Source of the DNA: Vreelandella subglaciescola
GTDB taxonomy: Bacteria; Pseudomonadota; Gammaproteobacteria; Pseudomonadales; Halomonadaceae
Reading direction: 5' to 3'
Length of the DNA stretch: 64,000 nt
NCBI RefSeq assembly: GCF_900142895.1
Contig: NZ_LT670847.1
Coordinates: 1,240,001-1,304,000 of the forward strand
A model generated the notes under the pieces. The model saw only the letters and a program-made list of their open reading frames with translations, made no database searches and was not told the origin of the DNA. Position numbers and translations under genes: made by a program. Below, piece after piece: positions 21,613 through 30,346 of the stretch; position 1 is the stretch's first letter; every line of letters starts with the position of its first letter.

Positions 21613-22734
21613 CTAGCGCGTCATACCGTGAGGAAGAATACCAACGCCATGATAGCGCCGGGGAACCCGCGGCAGCACGCCGGTTAACAGGGTGTAGCTG
21701 ATGGTATCGCAGTGGCTTGCGACCTCATCAATAGAGAGCACCGCGCCGTTTTCGGCCCGCCCCCAGAGCACGACTTCGCTGCCGATGCGCACGTCGTCAA
21801 TGCCGCTCACGTCAACGGTGAGCATATCCATCGAGACCTTGCCGGCAAGGGCGGCGCGCTGGCCATTGACCAGCACCGGCGTGCCGTCGGCGGCGTGGCG
21901 ATCGTAGCCGTCGCCGTAGCCGGCGGCCACGACTGCGATACGGGTAGGCGCTGCGGCGCGAAAACGGCCGCCGTAGCCCACCGGCTCGTCGGGGCCGATG
22001 TCGCGCAGGGCAATGATTTCTGCACGCAGCGTCATCACCGGCTCAAGCGCGCCGGAGGCCGCGTTGGCCTGCTCCAGCGGGTCGCTGCCGTAAAGCATCA
22101 CGCCCGGACGGTTGAAGGCGCCATGAGTCTCGGCGTGGGCCAGGGTTGCCGGAGAATTGGCCAGACTCAGCGGCGCATCAAGCCGGCGGGCCAGCTCGCG
22201 CACGCAGGCCAGCTGGCGGTCGTAGTGTTCGCTTGCAGCCGCATCGGCGGTGGCAAAGTGACTCATCAAATGCAGCTCGCCCACCTGCGGCGCCGCGCTT
22301 AGCGCGTGCCACACGGCGTCAATTTCGGCGGGGGCAAAGCCCAGCCGGTGCATACCCGAGTCAACCTTGAGCCAGATCGGGATCGGCGCTTTGGGAGTAA
22401 ACGCCAGCAGTGCCTCAAGCTGCCAGCGGCTGTGCACGGCCATCCACAGCCGGTGCGCGTCTACCTGCGCCAGCTCGTCCGCGCTGAAAATGCCTTCCAG
22501 CAGCACAATGGGAATATTAATGCCGCCGCGACGCAGCACCAGCGCTTCTTCCAGGCTGGCCACGGCAAACGCCGGCGCATCATCCGCCAGCGCACGGGCG
22601 CAGGCCAGCGCCCCGTGGCCATAGGCGTCGGCCTTGATCACGGCAACCGCGCGGCTTTGCGGCGCGCAGCGCTGCGCCAGCTGATAATTATGACGCAGCG
22701 CGTCAAGGTCAATATGGGCCACCAGCGGGCGCAT
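21613..22734 (-). CDS. alr: Alanine racemase
   Basis: Pyridoxal phosphate enzyme making D-alanine for peptidoglycan. The catalytic Lys34 lies in AVIKADAYGHG and the opposing catalytic tyrosine in AAGYGDGYDR of the C-terminal beta domain; GLVNGQR-like and VSMDMLTVD segments follow. At 373 residues it is complete. Whether it is the biosynthetic Alr or catabolic DadX cannot be told here; the absence of dadA nearby favours Alr. It is downstream of rpoS on the same strand, separated by a strong hairpin. Confidence 0.95.
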   Translation of the reverse strand: MRPLVAHIDLDALRHNYQLAQRCAPQSRAVAVIKADAYGHGALACARALADDAPAFAVASLEEALVLRRGGINIPIVLLEGIFSADELAQVDAHRLWMAVHSRWQLEALLAFTPKAPIPIWLKVDSGMHRLGFAPAEIDAVWHALSAAPQVGELHLMSHFATADAAASEHYDRQLACVRELARRLDAPLSLANSPATLAHAETHGAFNRPGVMLYGSDPLEQANAASGALEPVMTLRAEIIALRDIGPDEPVGYGGRFRAAAPTRIAVVAAGYGDGYDRHAADGTPVLVNGQRAALAGKVSMDMLTVDVSGIDDVRIGSEVVLWGRAENGAVLSIDEVASHCDTISYTLLTGVLPRVPRRYHGVGILPHGMTR

Positions 22735-22780
22735 GCGTATCTCGCTTCATCTTTTTAACAGGGAGGTGTGTATTACAGGC

Positions 22781-22814
22781 GGCCAGCGCCCGTCGCTCAG
22801 GACGGGCGCTGGCC
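22781..22814. terminator. Strong hairpin between rpoS and alr
   Basis: GGCCAGCGCCCGTC and GACGGGCGCTGGCC form a perfect 14-pair GC-rich stem with a six-base loop just after the rpoS stop. No T-run follows on the minus strand, so it may protect the rpoS 3' end or need a factor to terminate. Confidence 0.6.
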
Positions 22815-22827
22815 ATTTGCTGCACGA

Positions 22828-23805
22828 TCAGCTTTCAAAAATGGCATCCAGCGACAGGCCCTGTTTTTCCAGCAGGCGGCGCAGTTTTTTCAGGGCTTCT
22901 ACCTGAATCTGACGCACACGCTCCCGGGTCAGGCCTATTTCAACGCCAACTTCCTCAAGGGTGGCGGCTTCGTGGCCACGCAGGCCGAAGCGGCGCACCA
23001 CCACTTCGCGCTGCTTGTCACCCAGAGAGCCAAGCCAGTGGTCCACATGCTCTTTGACATCGCCATCCACCAGCGACGCTTCGGGGCCGGCATCGTCATC
23101 GTCGGCCAGGGTATCGATCAGCGGCTTGTCGCTATCGCCGCCGACGGGATAATCCACCGACGACACGCGCTCGTTCAGCCCCAGCATTTTCTTGATCGTG
23201 GCCACCGGTTTGTCCAGATGCTCGGCGATTTCTTCGGCCGTGGGTTCGTGGTCAAGCCGCTGAGTCAGCTCGCGCGCCGCACGCAAGTAGATGTTGAGCT
23301 CTTTGACCACGTGAATCGGCAGGCGAATCGTGCGGGTCTGGTTCATCAGCGCCCGCTCGATGGTCTGGCGAATCCACCAGGTGGCGTAAGTGGAAAAGCG
23401 AAAGCCCCGTTCGGGGTCGAACTTCTCGACCGCGCGAATCAGCCCCAGATTGCCCTCTTCGATCAGGTCCAGCAGCGTCAGCCCGCGGTTCAGGTAGCGC
23501 CGGGCGATCTTGACTACCAGCCGCAGGTTGGATTCGATCATCCGCGAGCGGCCAAGCGGCTCGCCCTTACGCGCCATGCGGCCGTAATAGACCTCTTCCT
23601 CCGGCGTCAACAGTGGCGAAAAGCCGATTTCATTCAGATAAATCTGGGTGGCATCCGAACTCGGCTTCTGCGCCCGACCTTCACGCCCAAGGGCTTTTTC
23701 AAAGGTTTCTTCTTCGGCAGCGACTCGTTTGTCATCCAGCTCGCCGAGCGCCTCTTCCACCGCGTTCAGATCCACTTCCTGAATACCTTGCTCCAATATA
23801 CTCAT
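22828..23805 (-). CDS. rpoS: RNA polymerase stationary-phase sigma factor (sigma-38)
   Basis: Controls general stress and stationary-phase genes. The 325-residue protein shows region 1.2 ([16 protein letters not shown]), the 2.3-2.4 signature [18 protein letters not shown], and region 4.2 [18 protein letters not shown]. It lacks the long region 1.1 and acidic insert of RpoD. The ATG follows GGGAG; a GTG nine bases earlier is in frame but less likely. The nlpD-rpoS neighbourhood is diagnostic. In relatives the main rpoS promoter lies inside nlpD and the leader is a target of small RNAs. Confidence 0.97.
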   Translation of the reverse strand: MSILEQGIQEVDLNAVEEALGELDDKRVAAEEETFEKALGREGRAQKPSSDATQIYLNEIGFSPLLTPEEEVYYGRMARKGEPLGRSRMIESNLRLVVKIARRYLNRGLTLLDLIEEGNLGLIRAVEKFDPERGFRFSTYATWWIRQTIERALMNQTRTIRLPIHVVKELNIYLRAARELTQRLDHEPTAEEIAEHLDKPVATIKKMLGLNERVSSVDYPVGGDSDKPLIDTLADDDDAGPEASLVDGDVKEHVDHWLGSLGDKQREVVVRRFGLRGHEAATLEEVGVEIGLTRERVRQIQVEALKKLRRLLEKQGLSLDAIFES

Positions 23806-23855
23806 CGCTACCACTCCCTAATGTCATCAGTCGCTGAGCTGCCAGCGGTGATGCC

Positions 23856-23874
23856 GGCGGGCTTGATACCCGCC
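23856..23874 (-). promoter_or_regulatory. Hairpin in the rpoS leader
   Basis: GGCGGG and CCCGCC form a six-pair stem with a seven-base loop about 50 bases upstream of the rpoS start, inside the 156-base nlpD-rpoS gap. It could be part of a structured leader such as the one that controls rpoS translation in enterics. The hairpin is seen; regulation is inferred. Confidence 0.35.
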
Positions 23875-23961
23875 TTTGTTATTGTAATAGGGCGCCGTTA
23901 ACTGGCGCGTGTTACTAGCGGTGATTGGCGGCGTCGGGGCAGGTTCAGGTGCTATCTGACC

Positions 23962-25032
23962 CTAGCGTGAAGGCAGATACGTCAGGGGATCCTGGGGCTC
24001 GCCGTCCTTGCGTACCTCAAAATGCAGCTTGACGCTGTCTGCATCGCTATTGCCCATCGTAGCAATCACTTCGCCTGCTTTGACCACGTCGTTTTCGCTG
24101 ACGCTCAGGCTATCGTTATGTGCATAAGCCGATAAAAACTGGTCGTTGTGCTTGAGCAATACCAGATTGCCATAGCCGCGTACACCGCTGCCTGCATAGA
24201 CCACGATACCGGGGCCGGCGGCTTTGACAGATTGCCCCTTTTCCCCGGCGATATCAATGCCTGCGGTGATGCTGCCATCCTCGTCAAAACGTCCGTCAAG
24301 CTTGCCTTCTACCGGCCATTGCCAGGCAATATTCTTGGCCGGCGTATAGCTGCGATCAGCGCGTTTTTCGCGCGTGCTGGCGGCGTCTGGCGTCTTCTTC
24401 GCTACGCTTTTGGTTTTCTCCGGCGTTTTCTCTGCGGCGCTCGCGGGTTCTGTCGCCTTGACCACCTGAGTCTTCTCAGCATCCGCCGTACCGGCATCGG
24501 GCTTGCTGGCCCCGGCGTTTGATGCTTTCTTCACCACGTCTTTATCGACGTCATTGCCGGCAGCTGCCGGAGAGGTGCCCTGCGTGGCGACCGGCTCATC
24601 GGGCAGCAGCCAGTCAACCTGCTGGCTGCCGACCGGCTGAACGCCGGCACCGCTTTGTCCCGCGGCGCTGCTGACTTGCCCAGCCTGGCCCAGACCGGTG
24701 GCGACCGCGCCGCCACGGGAGGTATCAGGCTGCGTCTGCGCTACCTGACGGCTACCATCGGCCTGCGCGCCCTTACGCAAACGAATCGCTTGCCCCGGAA
24801 AAATGCTATAGGGCGGCGCGATGTTGTTAAGCGCCGCCAGGCGGCGGTAGTCAAGGTTGTGCTCCCAGGCAATCCCGTAGAGCGTATCGCCGGTTTTAAC
24901 GGTGTATTGCGGCGTGTTTTTCACCGCCTGCTGAGCATCGCTCACATCACGCACCTGGGGGCGGGAATGCTGCTGGTTGACGCAGCCGGTAACGGCCAGG
25001 GCCAGCACAGACATCACGAAAATCTTGCGCAT
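23962..25032 (-). CDS. nlpD: Murein hydrolase activator NlpD, LysM-M23 lipoprotein
   Basis: An outer-membrane lipoprotein that activates an amidase at the division septum. The signal ends in the lipobox VTGC, with Cys17 as the lipid anchor. One LysM domain (YTVKTGDTLYGIAWEH to FPGQAIRL) binds peptidoglycan. A long Ala/Lys/Pro-rich linker leads to a C-terminal LytM domain (GIDIAGEKGQSVKAAGPG, LHFEVRKDG). The first zinc histidine of active M23 enzymes is absent before GIDIAG, so it should be catalytically dead and act as an activator, as in E. coli. It is upstream of rpoS. Confidence 0.95.
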   Translation of the reverse strand: MRKIFVMSVLALAVTGCVNQQHSRPQVRDVSDAQQAVKNTPQYTVKTGDTLYGIAWEHNLDYRRLAALNNIAPPYSIFPGQAIRLRKGAQADGSRQVAQTQPDTSRGGAVATGLGQAGQVSSAAGQSGAGVQPVGSQQVDWLLPDEPVATQGTSPAAAGNDVDKDVVKKASNAGASKPDAGTADAEKTQVVKATEPASAAEKTPEKTKSVAKKTPDAASTREKRADRSYTPAKNIAWQWPVEGKLDGRFDEDGSITAGIDIAGEKGQSVKAAGPGIVVYAGSGVRGYGNLVLLKHNDQFLSAYAHNDSLSVSENDVVKAGEVIATMGNSDADSVKLHFEVRKDGEPQDPLTYLPSR

Positions 25033-25039
25033 GCGACTC

Positions 25040-26026
25040 TTACTCCTGTTTATCAGCGCTTGTTCGGGTAGCGTTTGACTCCGCTTTACGGGAGCGGAGA
25101 GTGCGGCGTTTGGCCTGCTGATTCAATGCCACCACCAGCAGTGCGCCAACGAGCATCAACGCCATCACGCCGGCGGTTTGGGCGGAGGCGCCGGTGAGCG
25201 TGGCGTAGTCGCCGGGCAGCAGATAACGGTGCGCCAGCGGAATCAGCTGCCCGTCAGGGCCCAGCTGGTAGCGTATCAGCTCGCGCCACGGCCAGAGAAG
25301 CGGCAGCGAGCCAAGGATAAACCCCAGCAGCAGCTGCATGGTGGCCGCGTGATGGCGATGCAACAGCCATGACAACAGCCGCGAAAAAAGCATCAGGCCG
25401 ATCACGCAGCCGCCGCCAAACAGCGCAATAATACCGACATCCAGCCCGCGAATGGCCTGCATGATCGTGCCGTAAAGCCCCATGGACAGCAGCAAAAAGC
25501 TGCCCGACACGCCCGGCAACAGCATGGCGCTAATGGCGATGCTGCCGGCCAGCATCAGCATCAGTGAATCGTTGCCCACGGTGAGCAACAGCGGCATCAG
25601 CGACGGCAGCGCACGCGCCAGCCACAGCCCCAGACCCAGCGCAATCAGATGGCGCCATTTAAAGCGTTCGCGCGCGTCGTTAACCACCAGCGTTGATGCC
25701 GCCACCAGGCCAAAAAAGAAACCGTCCAGCAGCAGCGGATAAGCCTCCATCAGCCATACGGCAAGGTGGGCAACGCTGAACACAGCGAGCGCTACGCCGG
25801 CCAGCAGCGGGATAATAAAGGCCAGATTGAGGTGGCGTACAAGCCCTTGCAGGCCGCCGCGACGCCAGGCGCCAAACGCGCCGGGACCAAACTGGCGAAT
25901 GGTATGAATCAGCTCGGCATAAAACCCGCTGATAAATGCGATGGTGCCGCCGGATACGCCGGGCACCGCGTCGGCTGCCCCCATGCCGGCACCGGTTAAA
26001 AAGACGCGTAACCTGGAACGGTTCAC
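25040..26026 (-). CDS. DUF368 membrane protein, probable undecaprenyl-phosphate transporter (PopT family)
   Basis: A polytopic inner-membrane protein of 328 residues. The family N-terminus GAGMGAADAVPGVSGGTIAFISG is followed by about eight to nine hydrophobic helices, and a second glycine-rich repeat LLPGVSGSFLLL suggests an inverted repeat fold. DUF368 proteins have been reported to recycle undecaprenyl phosphate across the membrane, with a role at alkaline pH in Vibrio; applying this here is inference. The start overlaps the pcm stop by four bases, and nlpD follows after seven bases, so it is inside the surE-pcm-nlpD unit, which usually lacks it. Confidence 0.9.
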   Translation of the reverse strand: MNRSRLRVFLTGAGMGAADAVPGVSGGTIAFISGFYAELIHTIRQFGPGAFGAWRRGGLQGLVRHLNLAFIIPLLAGVALAVFSVAHLAVWLMEAYPLLLDGFFFGLVAASTLVVNDARERFKWRHLIALGLGLWLARALPSLMPLLLTVGNDSLMLMLAGSIAISAMLLPGVSGSFLLLSMGLYGTIMQAIRGLDVGIIALFGGGCVIGLMLFSRLLSWLLHRHHAATMQLLLGFILGSLPLLWPWRELIRYQLGPDGQLIPLAHRYLLPGDYATLTGASAQTAGVMALMLVGALLVVALNQQAKRRTLRSRKAESNATRTSADKQE

Positions 26027-26700
26027 TCCACAACTCCTTCCAGCAGGGGAACAAAGCGCACGGCTTCAAGACGGCGCTGTTCAAAGGCGCGCCCCACGCG
26101 GCGCACCCGGGTCAACCACTGCTTGCCATCGGGCGTTTCCAGCGGCGCAATCAGTACGCCGCCGTCGTTTAGCTGCTCAAGCAGCGCCGCCGGCAGCGTA
26201 CGCGCGCAGGCGGTCAATAAAATAACATCAAAAGGGGCGGCGCAAGGCCAGCCTTGGCTGCCATCCGCCGCTTTAAGCCGCGCTGGGGCGTCCAGCCCTT
26301 TCAGGCGTTTGGCCGCACGCTGATGCAGCGCCGAAATGCGCTCGACGGAATACAGCGCGGGCACCAGACGTGACAGGATCAATGTCTGATAGCCCGACCC
26401 GGTGCCCAGCTCCAGCACGCGCCGGGGTGCTTCCTGCAGGACAAGCTCGGTCATCCGCGCAACGGTCAGCGGACGCGACAGCGTCTGGCCAAAGCCGATG
26501 GGCAGCGAGGTGTCCTCGTAGGCACGGTGGGCCAGCGCTTCGTCGACAAACAGGTGGCGCGGCTCGGCCGCCATGCCCTCGAGCACGCGCGCATCGCGGA
26601 TCCCCTGACTCGCCAGCCGCTCGACCATGCGATCCCGGGTGCGCTGGGAGGTCATTCCCCGGCCGCGTCGCGCGCGGTGAGAAAGTTCAGGCAAAAGCAT
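26023..26700 (-). CDS. pcm: Protein-L-isoaspartate O-methyltransferase
   Basis: Methylates L-isoaspartyl residues in aged proteins so they can revert to aspartate. The core shows [20 protein letters not shown], the SAM motif [20 protein letters not shown] and the C-terminal VRFVPLL. At 225 residues it includes a 15-residue N-terminal tail; the family start [14 protein letters not shown] is at 26655. The longer start is kept because CAGGA lies eight bases before it, whereas the inner ATG has no spaced site. The longer form overlaps surE by 14 bases. Both starts are plausible. Confidence 0.92.
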   Translation of the reverse strand: MLLPELSHRARRGRGMTSQRTRDRMVERLASQGIRDARVLEGMAAEPRHLFVDEALAHRAYEDTSLPIGFGQTLSRPLTVARMTELVLQEAPRRVLELGTGSGYQTLILSRLVPALYSVERISALHQRAAKRLKGLDAPARLKAADGSQGWPCAAPFDVILLTACARTLPAALLEQLNDGGVLIAPLETPDGKQWLTRVRRVGRAFEQRRLEAVRFVPLLEGVVE

Positions 26701-27433
26701 CCAGCCAATCCTGTACGTCGTGGCGCGCCGTGTGGCGCGTCAGGTCGGTCTGCAGCGGGGTGATTGACACCCAGCCGGCCTCGATGGCGGCAAAATCGGT
26801 GTCCTTGCCGTCATCGGCGTTGGCGCCCACCGGCGCAATCCAGTAGCGCGTCTGCCCGCGTGGGTCCTGCGTAGCGACGGGTTTAGCGGCGGGGCCGCGA
26901 TAGCCCAGCCGCGTGACCTTGACGCCCTGAATCGCGTCCCAGGGTAAGTCCGGCACGTTGACGTTGAGCAGCGTACGCGGCGGTAGCGACAAGTTGGACG
27001 CCGCACCGATCAGCGTGGCGGCCACCCGGACAGCGGTGTCGAAGTGGCGCTTGCCACACAGCGACATGGCAATGGCCGACATGCCCAGATTGCGCCCTTC
27101 CATGGCCGCGGCCACGGTGCCGGAATACAGCACGTCGTCACCCAGGTTGCTACCGTGATTGATGCCGGCAATGACCAGATCAGGCCGTTCATCCCAAACG
27201 CCGTTAACGCCCAGATACACGCAGTCGGCGGGCGTGCCGTCAACGCTGTAAAAGCCGTTTTCCAGCGCGGTGAGCGACAGCGGGCGCGACAGCGTCAGCG
27301 AATGGCTGGCGCCGCTGCGGTCACGGTCGGGCGCCACCACGCGCACCTTGGCATGGGCTATCAGCCCGTCGTGCAGCGCACGCAGCCCCGGCGCGTGAAC
27401 GCCATCATCATTGGAAAGCAGCAGTCGCCGCAT
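26687..27433 (-). CDS. surE: 5'/3'-nucleotidase and exopolyphosphatase SurE
   Basis: A stationary-phase survival phosphatase acting on nucleoside monophosphates. The metal-binding [10 protein letters not shown] occurs at the N-terminus (Asp9, Asp10) and NHGSNLG and [11 protein letters not shown] in the middle of a 248-residue chain, which is full length for the family. The stop lies within the start region of pcm, an arrangement conserved from E. coli to Pseudomonas. It is transcribed after truD. Confidence 0.96.
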   Translation of the reverse strand: MRRLLLSNDDGVHAPGLRALHDGLIAHAKVRVVAPDRDRSGASHSLTLSRPLSLTALENGFYSVDGTPADCVYLGVNGVWDERPDLVIAGINHGSNLGDDVLYSGTVAAAMEGRNLGMSAIAMSLCGKRHFDTAVRVAATLIGAASNLSLPPRTLLNVNVPDLPWDAIQGVKVTRLGYRGPAAKPVATQDPRGQTRYWIAPVGANADDGKDTDFAAIEAGWVSITPLQTDLTRHTARHDVQDWLDAFA

Positions 27434-27465
27434 GGTCTTTCTCTCCTTGTTTCAAGCGATCCGTT

Positions 27466-28533
27466 TCAACCGGCAGGCAGCGGGGCAAAGTCCGGGTGGG
27501 CGATCAGCTCGCGCAGCACGGCGGTGGCAAAACTGCCTTTCGGCAGCGAAAACGTCAGCCGGATGCCGGCGTCAAGCGGCGTCAGTTCGGGATCGCCCAG
27601 CCGCAGCCGCAGCGCACGGCGAGCGCACTTGGCGCCGGCCTGCTCGATACCGGCACACAGCGCCGGGTGGTCATGTTTCAGTTGCGCCTCAAAACGCTGC
27701 GCCGGCGCGGTGGGCTCGGCCTCCGCCGACATGCCCGTGCCCCACAGCGGACCGGCCGGGTGCAGGTCAAGCTCGGCGGCGCGGCGGCGCAGCTCGTCGT
27801 CTGCCTGCTCGGCGGTAAACACGCTCTGGGTGCCCTCCAGCATCAGCGTATCGCCATCCAGCGGCGTCGCCCAGCAGCCGGCCTCCACTCGTGCGCCCAG
27901 CAGCTCATTAAACAGAAAGCTGCGCGCGCTGGAAAGCAGCATACCCTGACGGTCGTCGCGTTTACGCCAGCCCCGGGCAAACAGCGCCTGCACGCGATCA
28001 AGGTTGCGCCCGCCGGCGCCAAACCGCTGGGGGCCAAAATAGTTGGGCACGCCAAATTCGCACAGCGCCTGCCAGCGCGCGCCAAAATCCTCGGTCTCAA
28101 CGGCGTCGCCGCTAATCCGCAGGCTGAAGCGATTGGTCCGGTGAACACCGCGCTTGAGCTTGCGCGGGTGACGGGCACGCTCAAGCACCGTGGTACCCAG
28201 CGCCGCCAACCGCTCTTCAAGCTGTTCTGGCGCATCCCGGCCGGGCAGGTGCACGCTGAGCCACTGGCGAGTCACCGCGAGGCGGTCTTTCATGCCCGAA
28301 TAGCCGATGCCTCTGGGCGTTACCTCGCACAGTCGCGCCAGCATATTGACGACGTCGAGCGTGGTCTGGCGTCGCTTTTCGATGCGCAGCCAGAGGTGTT
28401 CGCCGTGGCCTTCCGGCGCGAAATCGAGCGCCTCATCGACGAGAAAATCTTCCGGCGTGGCGCGATAGTCACCGGGCTTGGGCGGGCCAAACGTCGCGTC
28501 CAGGCAGCGCGCCCAGTCAAGCGTCAGGCTCAT
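27466..28533 (-). CDS. truD: tRNA pseudouridine(13) synthase
   Basis: Converts U13 of tRNA-Glu to pseudouridine. The catalytic Asp83 is in [15 protein letters not shown], followed by [12 protein letters not shown] and a TRUD insertion domain. The 355-residue length matches the family. The stop of ispF overlaps its start by four bases, giving the conserved ispD-ispF-truD-surE-pcm order. A stand-alone role in other RNAs is not visible from the sequence. Confidence 0.96.
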   Translation of the reverse strand: MSLTLDWARCLDATFGPPKPGDYRATPEDFLVDEALDFAPEGHGEHLWLRIEKRRQTTLDVVNMLARLCEVTPRGIGYSGMKDRLAVTRQWLSVHLPGRDAPEQLEERLAALGTTVLERARHPRKLKRGVHRTNRFSLRISGDAVETEDFGARWQALCEFGVPNYFGPQRFGAGGRNLDRVQALFARGWRKRDDRQGMLLSSARSFLFNELLGARVEAGCWATPLDGDTLMLEGTQSVFTAEQADDELRRRAAELDLHPAGPLWGTGMSAEAEPTAPAQRFEAQLKHDHPALCAGIEQAGAKCARRALRLRLGDPELTPLDAGIRLTFSLPKGSFATAVLRELIAHPDFAPLPAG

Positions 28534-29012
28534 ACGCCGCTGCGCCGGGTTAATAGCACCACCGCCTCGGCGGCGATGCCTTCGCCACGGCCGGTAAAGC
28601 CCAGCCGCTCGGTCGTCGTGGCCTTGACGTTGACCTGACCCAGCGAGAGCTTGAGATCAGTGGCGATGGTCTCGCACATGGTGTCGATGTGCCCGGCCAT
28701 TTTCGGCGCCTGCGCCATCAGCGTGGCGTCCAGATTCACCGGGGTGAAGCCTTCGCCCTCGACCAGCTTGAGCACCCGGCGCAGCAGCTCGCGGCTGTCG
28801 GCGCCTTTATAGGCGGGGTCGGTATCGGGAAAGTGGCGGCCAATATCGCCCAGCGCGCAGGCGCCCAGCAGCGCATCGCACAGCGCGTGCAGCAGCACGT
28901 CGCCATCCGAGTGGGCCACAAAGCCCTGCTCAAACGGCAGCTTGACGCCGCCGATCATCAAATGATCGCCGGGCCCAAAACGGTGGACATCAAAGCCGTG
29001 GCCGATGCGCAT
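28530..29012 (-). CDS. ispF: 2-C-methyl-D-erythritol 2,4-cyclodiphosphate synthase
   Basis: Fifth step of the MEP isoprenoid pathway, releasing CMP. Zinc ligands Asp8, His10 and His42 are in place ([24 protein letters not shown]), with the late [15 protein letters not shown]. The 160-residue form starts at the ATG after AGGAG; a 36-base upstream extension in frame is not family-like. It follows ispD after 52 bases, and ispG of the same pathway is elsewhere in this window. Confidence 0.97.
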   Translation of the reverse strand: MRIGHGFDVHRFGPGDHLMIGGVKLPFEQGFVAHSDGDVLLHALCDALLGACALGDIGRHFPDTDPAYKGADSRELLRRVLKLVEGEGFTPVNLDATLMAQAPKMAGHIDTMCETIATDLKLSLGQVNVKATTTERLGFTGRGEGIAAEAVVLLTRRSGV

Positions 29013-29064
29013 GGAAAACTCCTGATAGCAAACGTGTCCTGAGCGCAAACGCGTACAGGGAAAC

Positions 29065-29760
29065 TTATAACCGGTCGTCCTGCGCCGCCAGAATGGCCGT
29101 GGCTAGCGCCAGATCGTCCGGATGGGTCACCTTGAGGTTATCCCGCCGCCCGCTGACCAGCCGCGGCCGGCCGCCCAGCGCTTCAACCGCCGAGGCTTCG
29201 TCAGTGACTCGCGCCCCGCTCGCCTGCGCCTTTTCCAGTGCACGGCGCAGCCGGCCGTAGGGAAACCCCTGAGGCGTCAGCGCGTGCCACAGCCCTTCGC
29301 GGGGCTCGGTGCGCGCGCAGCTGCCGTCGGACGTGGCGCGTTTCATGGTGTCGGCCACCGGCATCGCCAGCAGCGCACCGTCCGCGTTGTTAGCGGCTGC
29401 GCTGGCCAGCGCGCGCACGTCCTGTGGCGTGACGCAGGGTCGCGCCACGTCGTGCACCAGCACTACGTCATGCTCATTGGCGGGCATGGCGCGCAGGGCG
29501 TTCAGCACGCTATCCATTCGCTCGGCGCCGCCGGCCACGCGTTGCCAGCGGGTAAACGGCACCTGCCCGGGGGCAAACCAGGCGTCATCATCGTCCAGGC
29601 ACAGCACCAGCTTCGCCTCGGGCAACGCGGCGTGCAGGCGCGCAAGCGTGCAGGCCAGAATGGTCTCGCCCGCCAGCGGCAGGTACTGCTTGGGGCGGTC
29701 AGCGCTCATTCGCCGGCCCTGCCCCGCCGCGGGCACGATCAGCCAGACAGGCACGTTCAC
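29065..29760 (-). CDS. ispD: 2-C-methyl-D-erythritol 4-phosphate cytidylyltransferase
   Basis: Couples CTP to MEP in isoprenoid synthesis. The glycine-rich CTP loop PAAGQGRRM, the lysine region [20 protein letters not shown] and [11 protein letters not shown] are all present in 231 residues. The start overlaps the ftsB stop by four bases. The ftsB-ispD-ispF run is standard for gammaproteobacteria. Confidence 0.97.
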   Translation of the reverse strand: MNVPVWLIVPAAGQGRRMSADRPKQYLPLAGETILACTLARLHAALPEAKLVLCLDDDDAWFAPGQVPFTRWQRVAGGAERMDSVLNALRAMPANEHDVVLVHDVARPCVTPQDVRALASAAANNADGALLAMPVADTMKRATSDGSCARTEPREGLWHALTPQGFPYGRLRRALEKAQASGARVTDEASAVEALGGRPRLVSGRRDNLKVTHPDDLALATAILAAQDDRL

Positions 29761-30131
29761 AAGCCCGCCTCGCCGGAAGATGCCGCAGCGCGCGCATCAG
29801 GATTTTGCGGCGCGGGCGTGTCGTAAGCGCTCACGCCCGGCACCCAGAAAAACTGCTCGTCGGCACGCACCATGCCCATATCGCTGCGGGCGCGCTCTTC
29901 CACGGCGTCAAGGCCGGTTTTCAGGTCTCTGACCTCGGCGGCCAGCCGGGCGTTGCGCTCGCGCATCGGCGCGTTGGCCGCTTCCTGAGCGTCAACCCGG
30001 GTTTGCACCTGCTGCAAATCCTGCCAGCCGCCGCGCCCCAGCCACAGCTTGTATTGCAGCAGCGCCAGCAGAGCTAACAGCCCCAGTACGAGCCACTTGC
30101 GAAAAGGCCAAGCCTTGGTTTTGCTACTCAC
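29757..30131 (-). CDS. ftsB: Cell division protein FtsB
   Basis: A bitopic inner-membrane protein that forms the FtsQLB complex controlling septal wall synthesis. The 124 residues comprise a short basic cytosolic tail (SSKTKAWPFRKW), one membrane helix (LVLGLLALLALLQYKLWL), and a periplasmic coiled coil (RVDAQEAANAPMRERNARLAAEVRDLKTG). A C-terminal tail follows with VRADEQFFWVP. Its first four bases overlap ispD. The usual upstream neighbour eno is absent; a divergent signalling gene lies there instead. Confidence 0.93.
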   Translation of the reverse strand: MSSKTKAWPFRKWLVLGLLALLALLQYKLWLGRGGWQDLQQVQTRVDAQEAANAPMRERNARLAAEVRDLKTGLDAVEERARSDMGMVRADEQFFWVPGVSAYDTPAPQNPDARAAASSGEAGL

Positions 30132-30266
30132 CGCATACGCCTGTGTAAAGCCTGTTGAAAGGATGAAGAAAACAAGGCGCCCGACCCACTGGCCGGACCC
30201 GCGTAAAATCGGCGCATTATGCCATCAAGGACGGGCAAGCGGCCACGGCCGGCCAGATAATTTCCC

Positions 30267-30285
30267 CGTTCGTGGACGAACGTTC
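30267..30285. repeat. Two overlapping palindromes in the ftsB / sensor kinase divergent gap
   Basis: CGTTCG-TGGA-CGAACG forms one dyad and GAACGTTC, sharing its right arm, forms a second perfect eight-base palindrome. They lie 62-80 bases upstream of the hybrid kinase start in a 215-base gap that holds no gene. The site could be an operator or leader hairpin. Confidence 0.45.
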
Positions 30286-30346
30286 AAGTTGTCGGGCATT
30301 GTGCCGTTATAGTAGTGACGCCATTTAACCGACTTCTGGAGCGCCC

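Noticed and set aside
23962..25032. Active M23 endopeptidase
   Set aside because: The first zinc histidine before GIDIAG is missing, as in NlpD activators.
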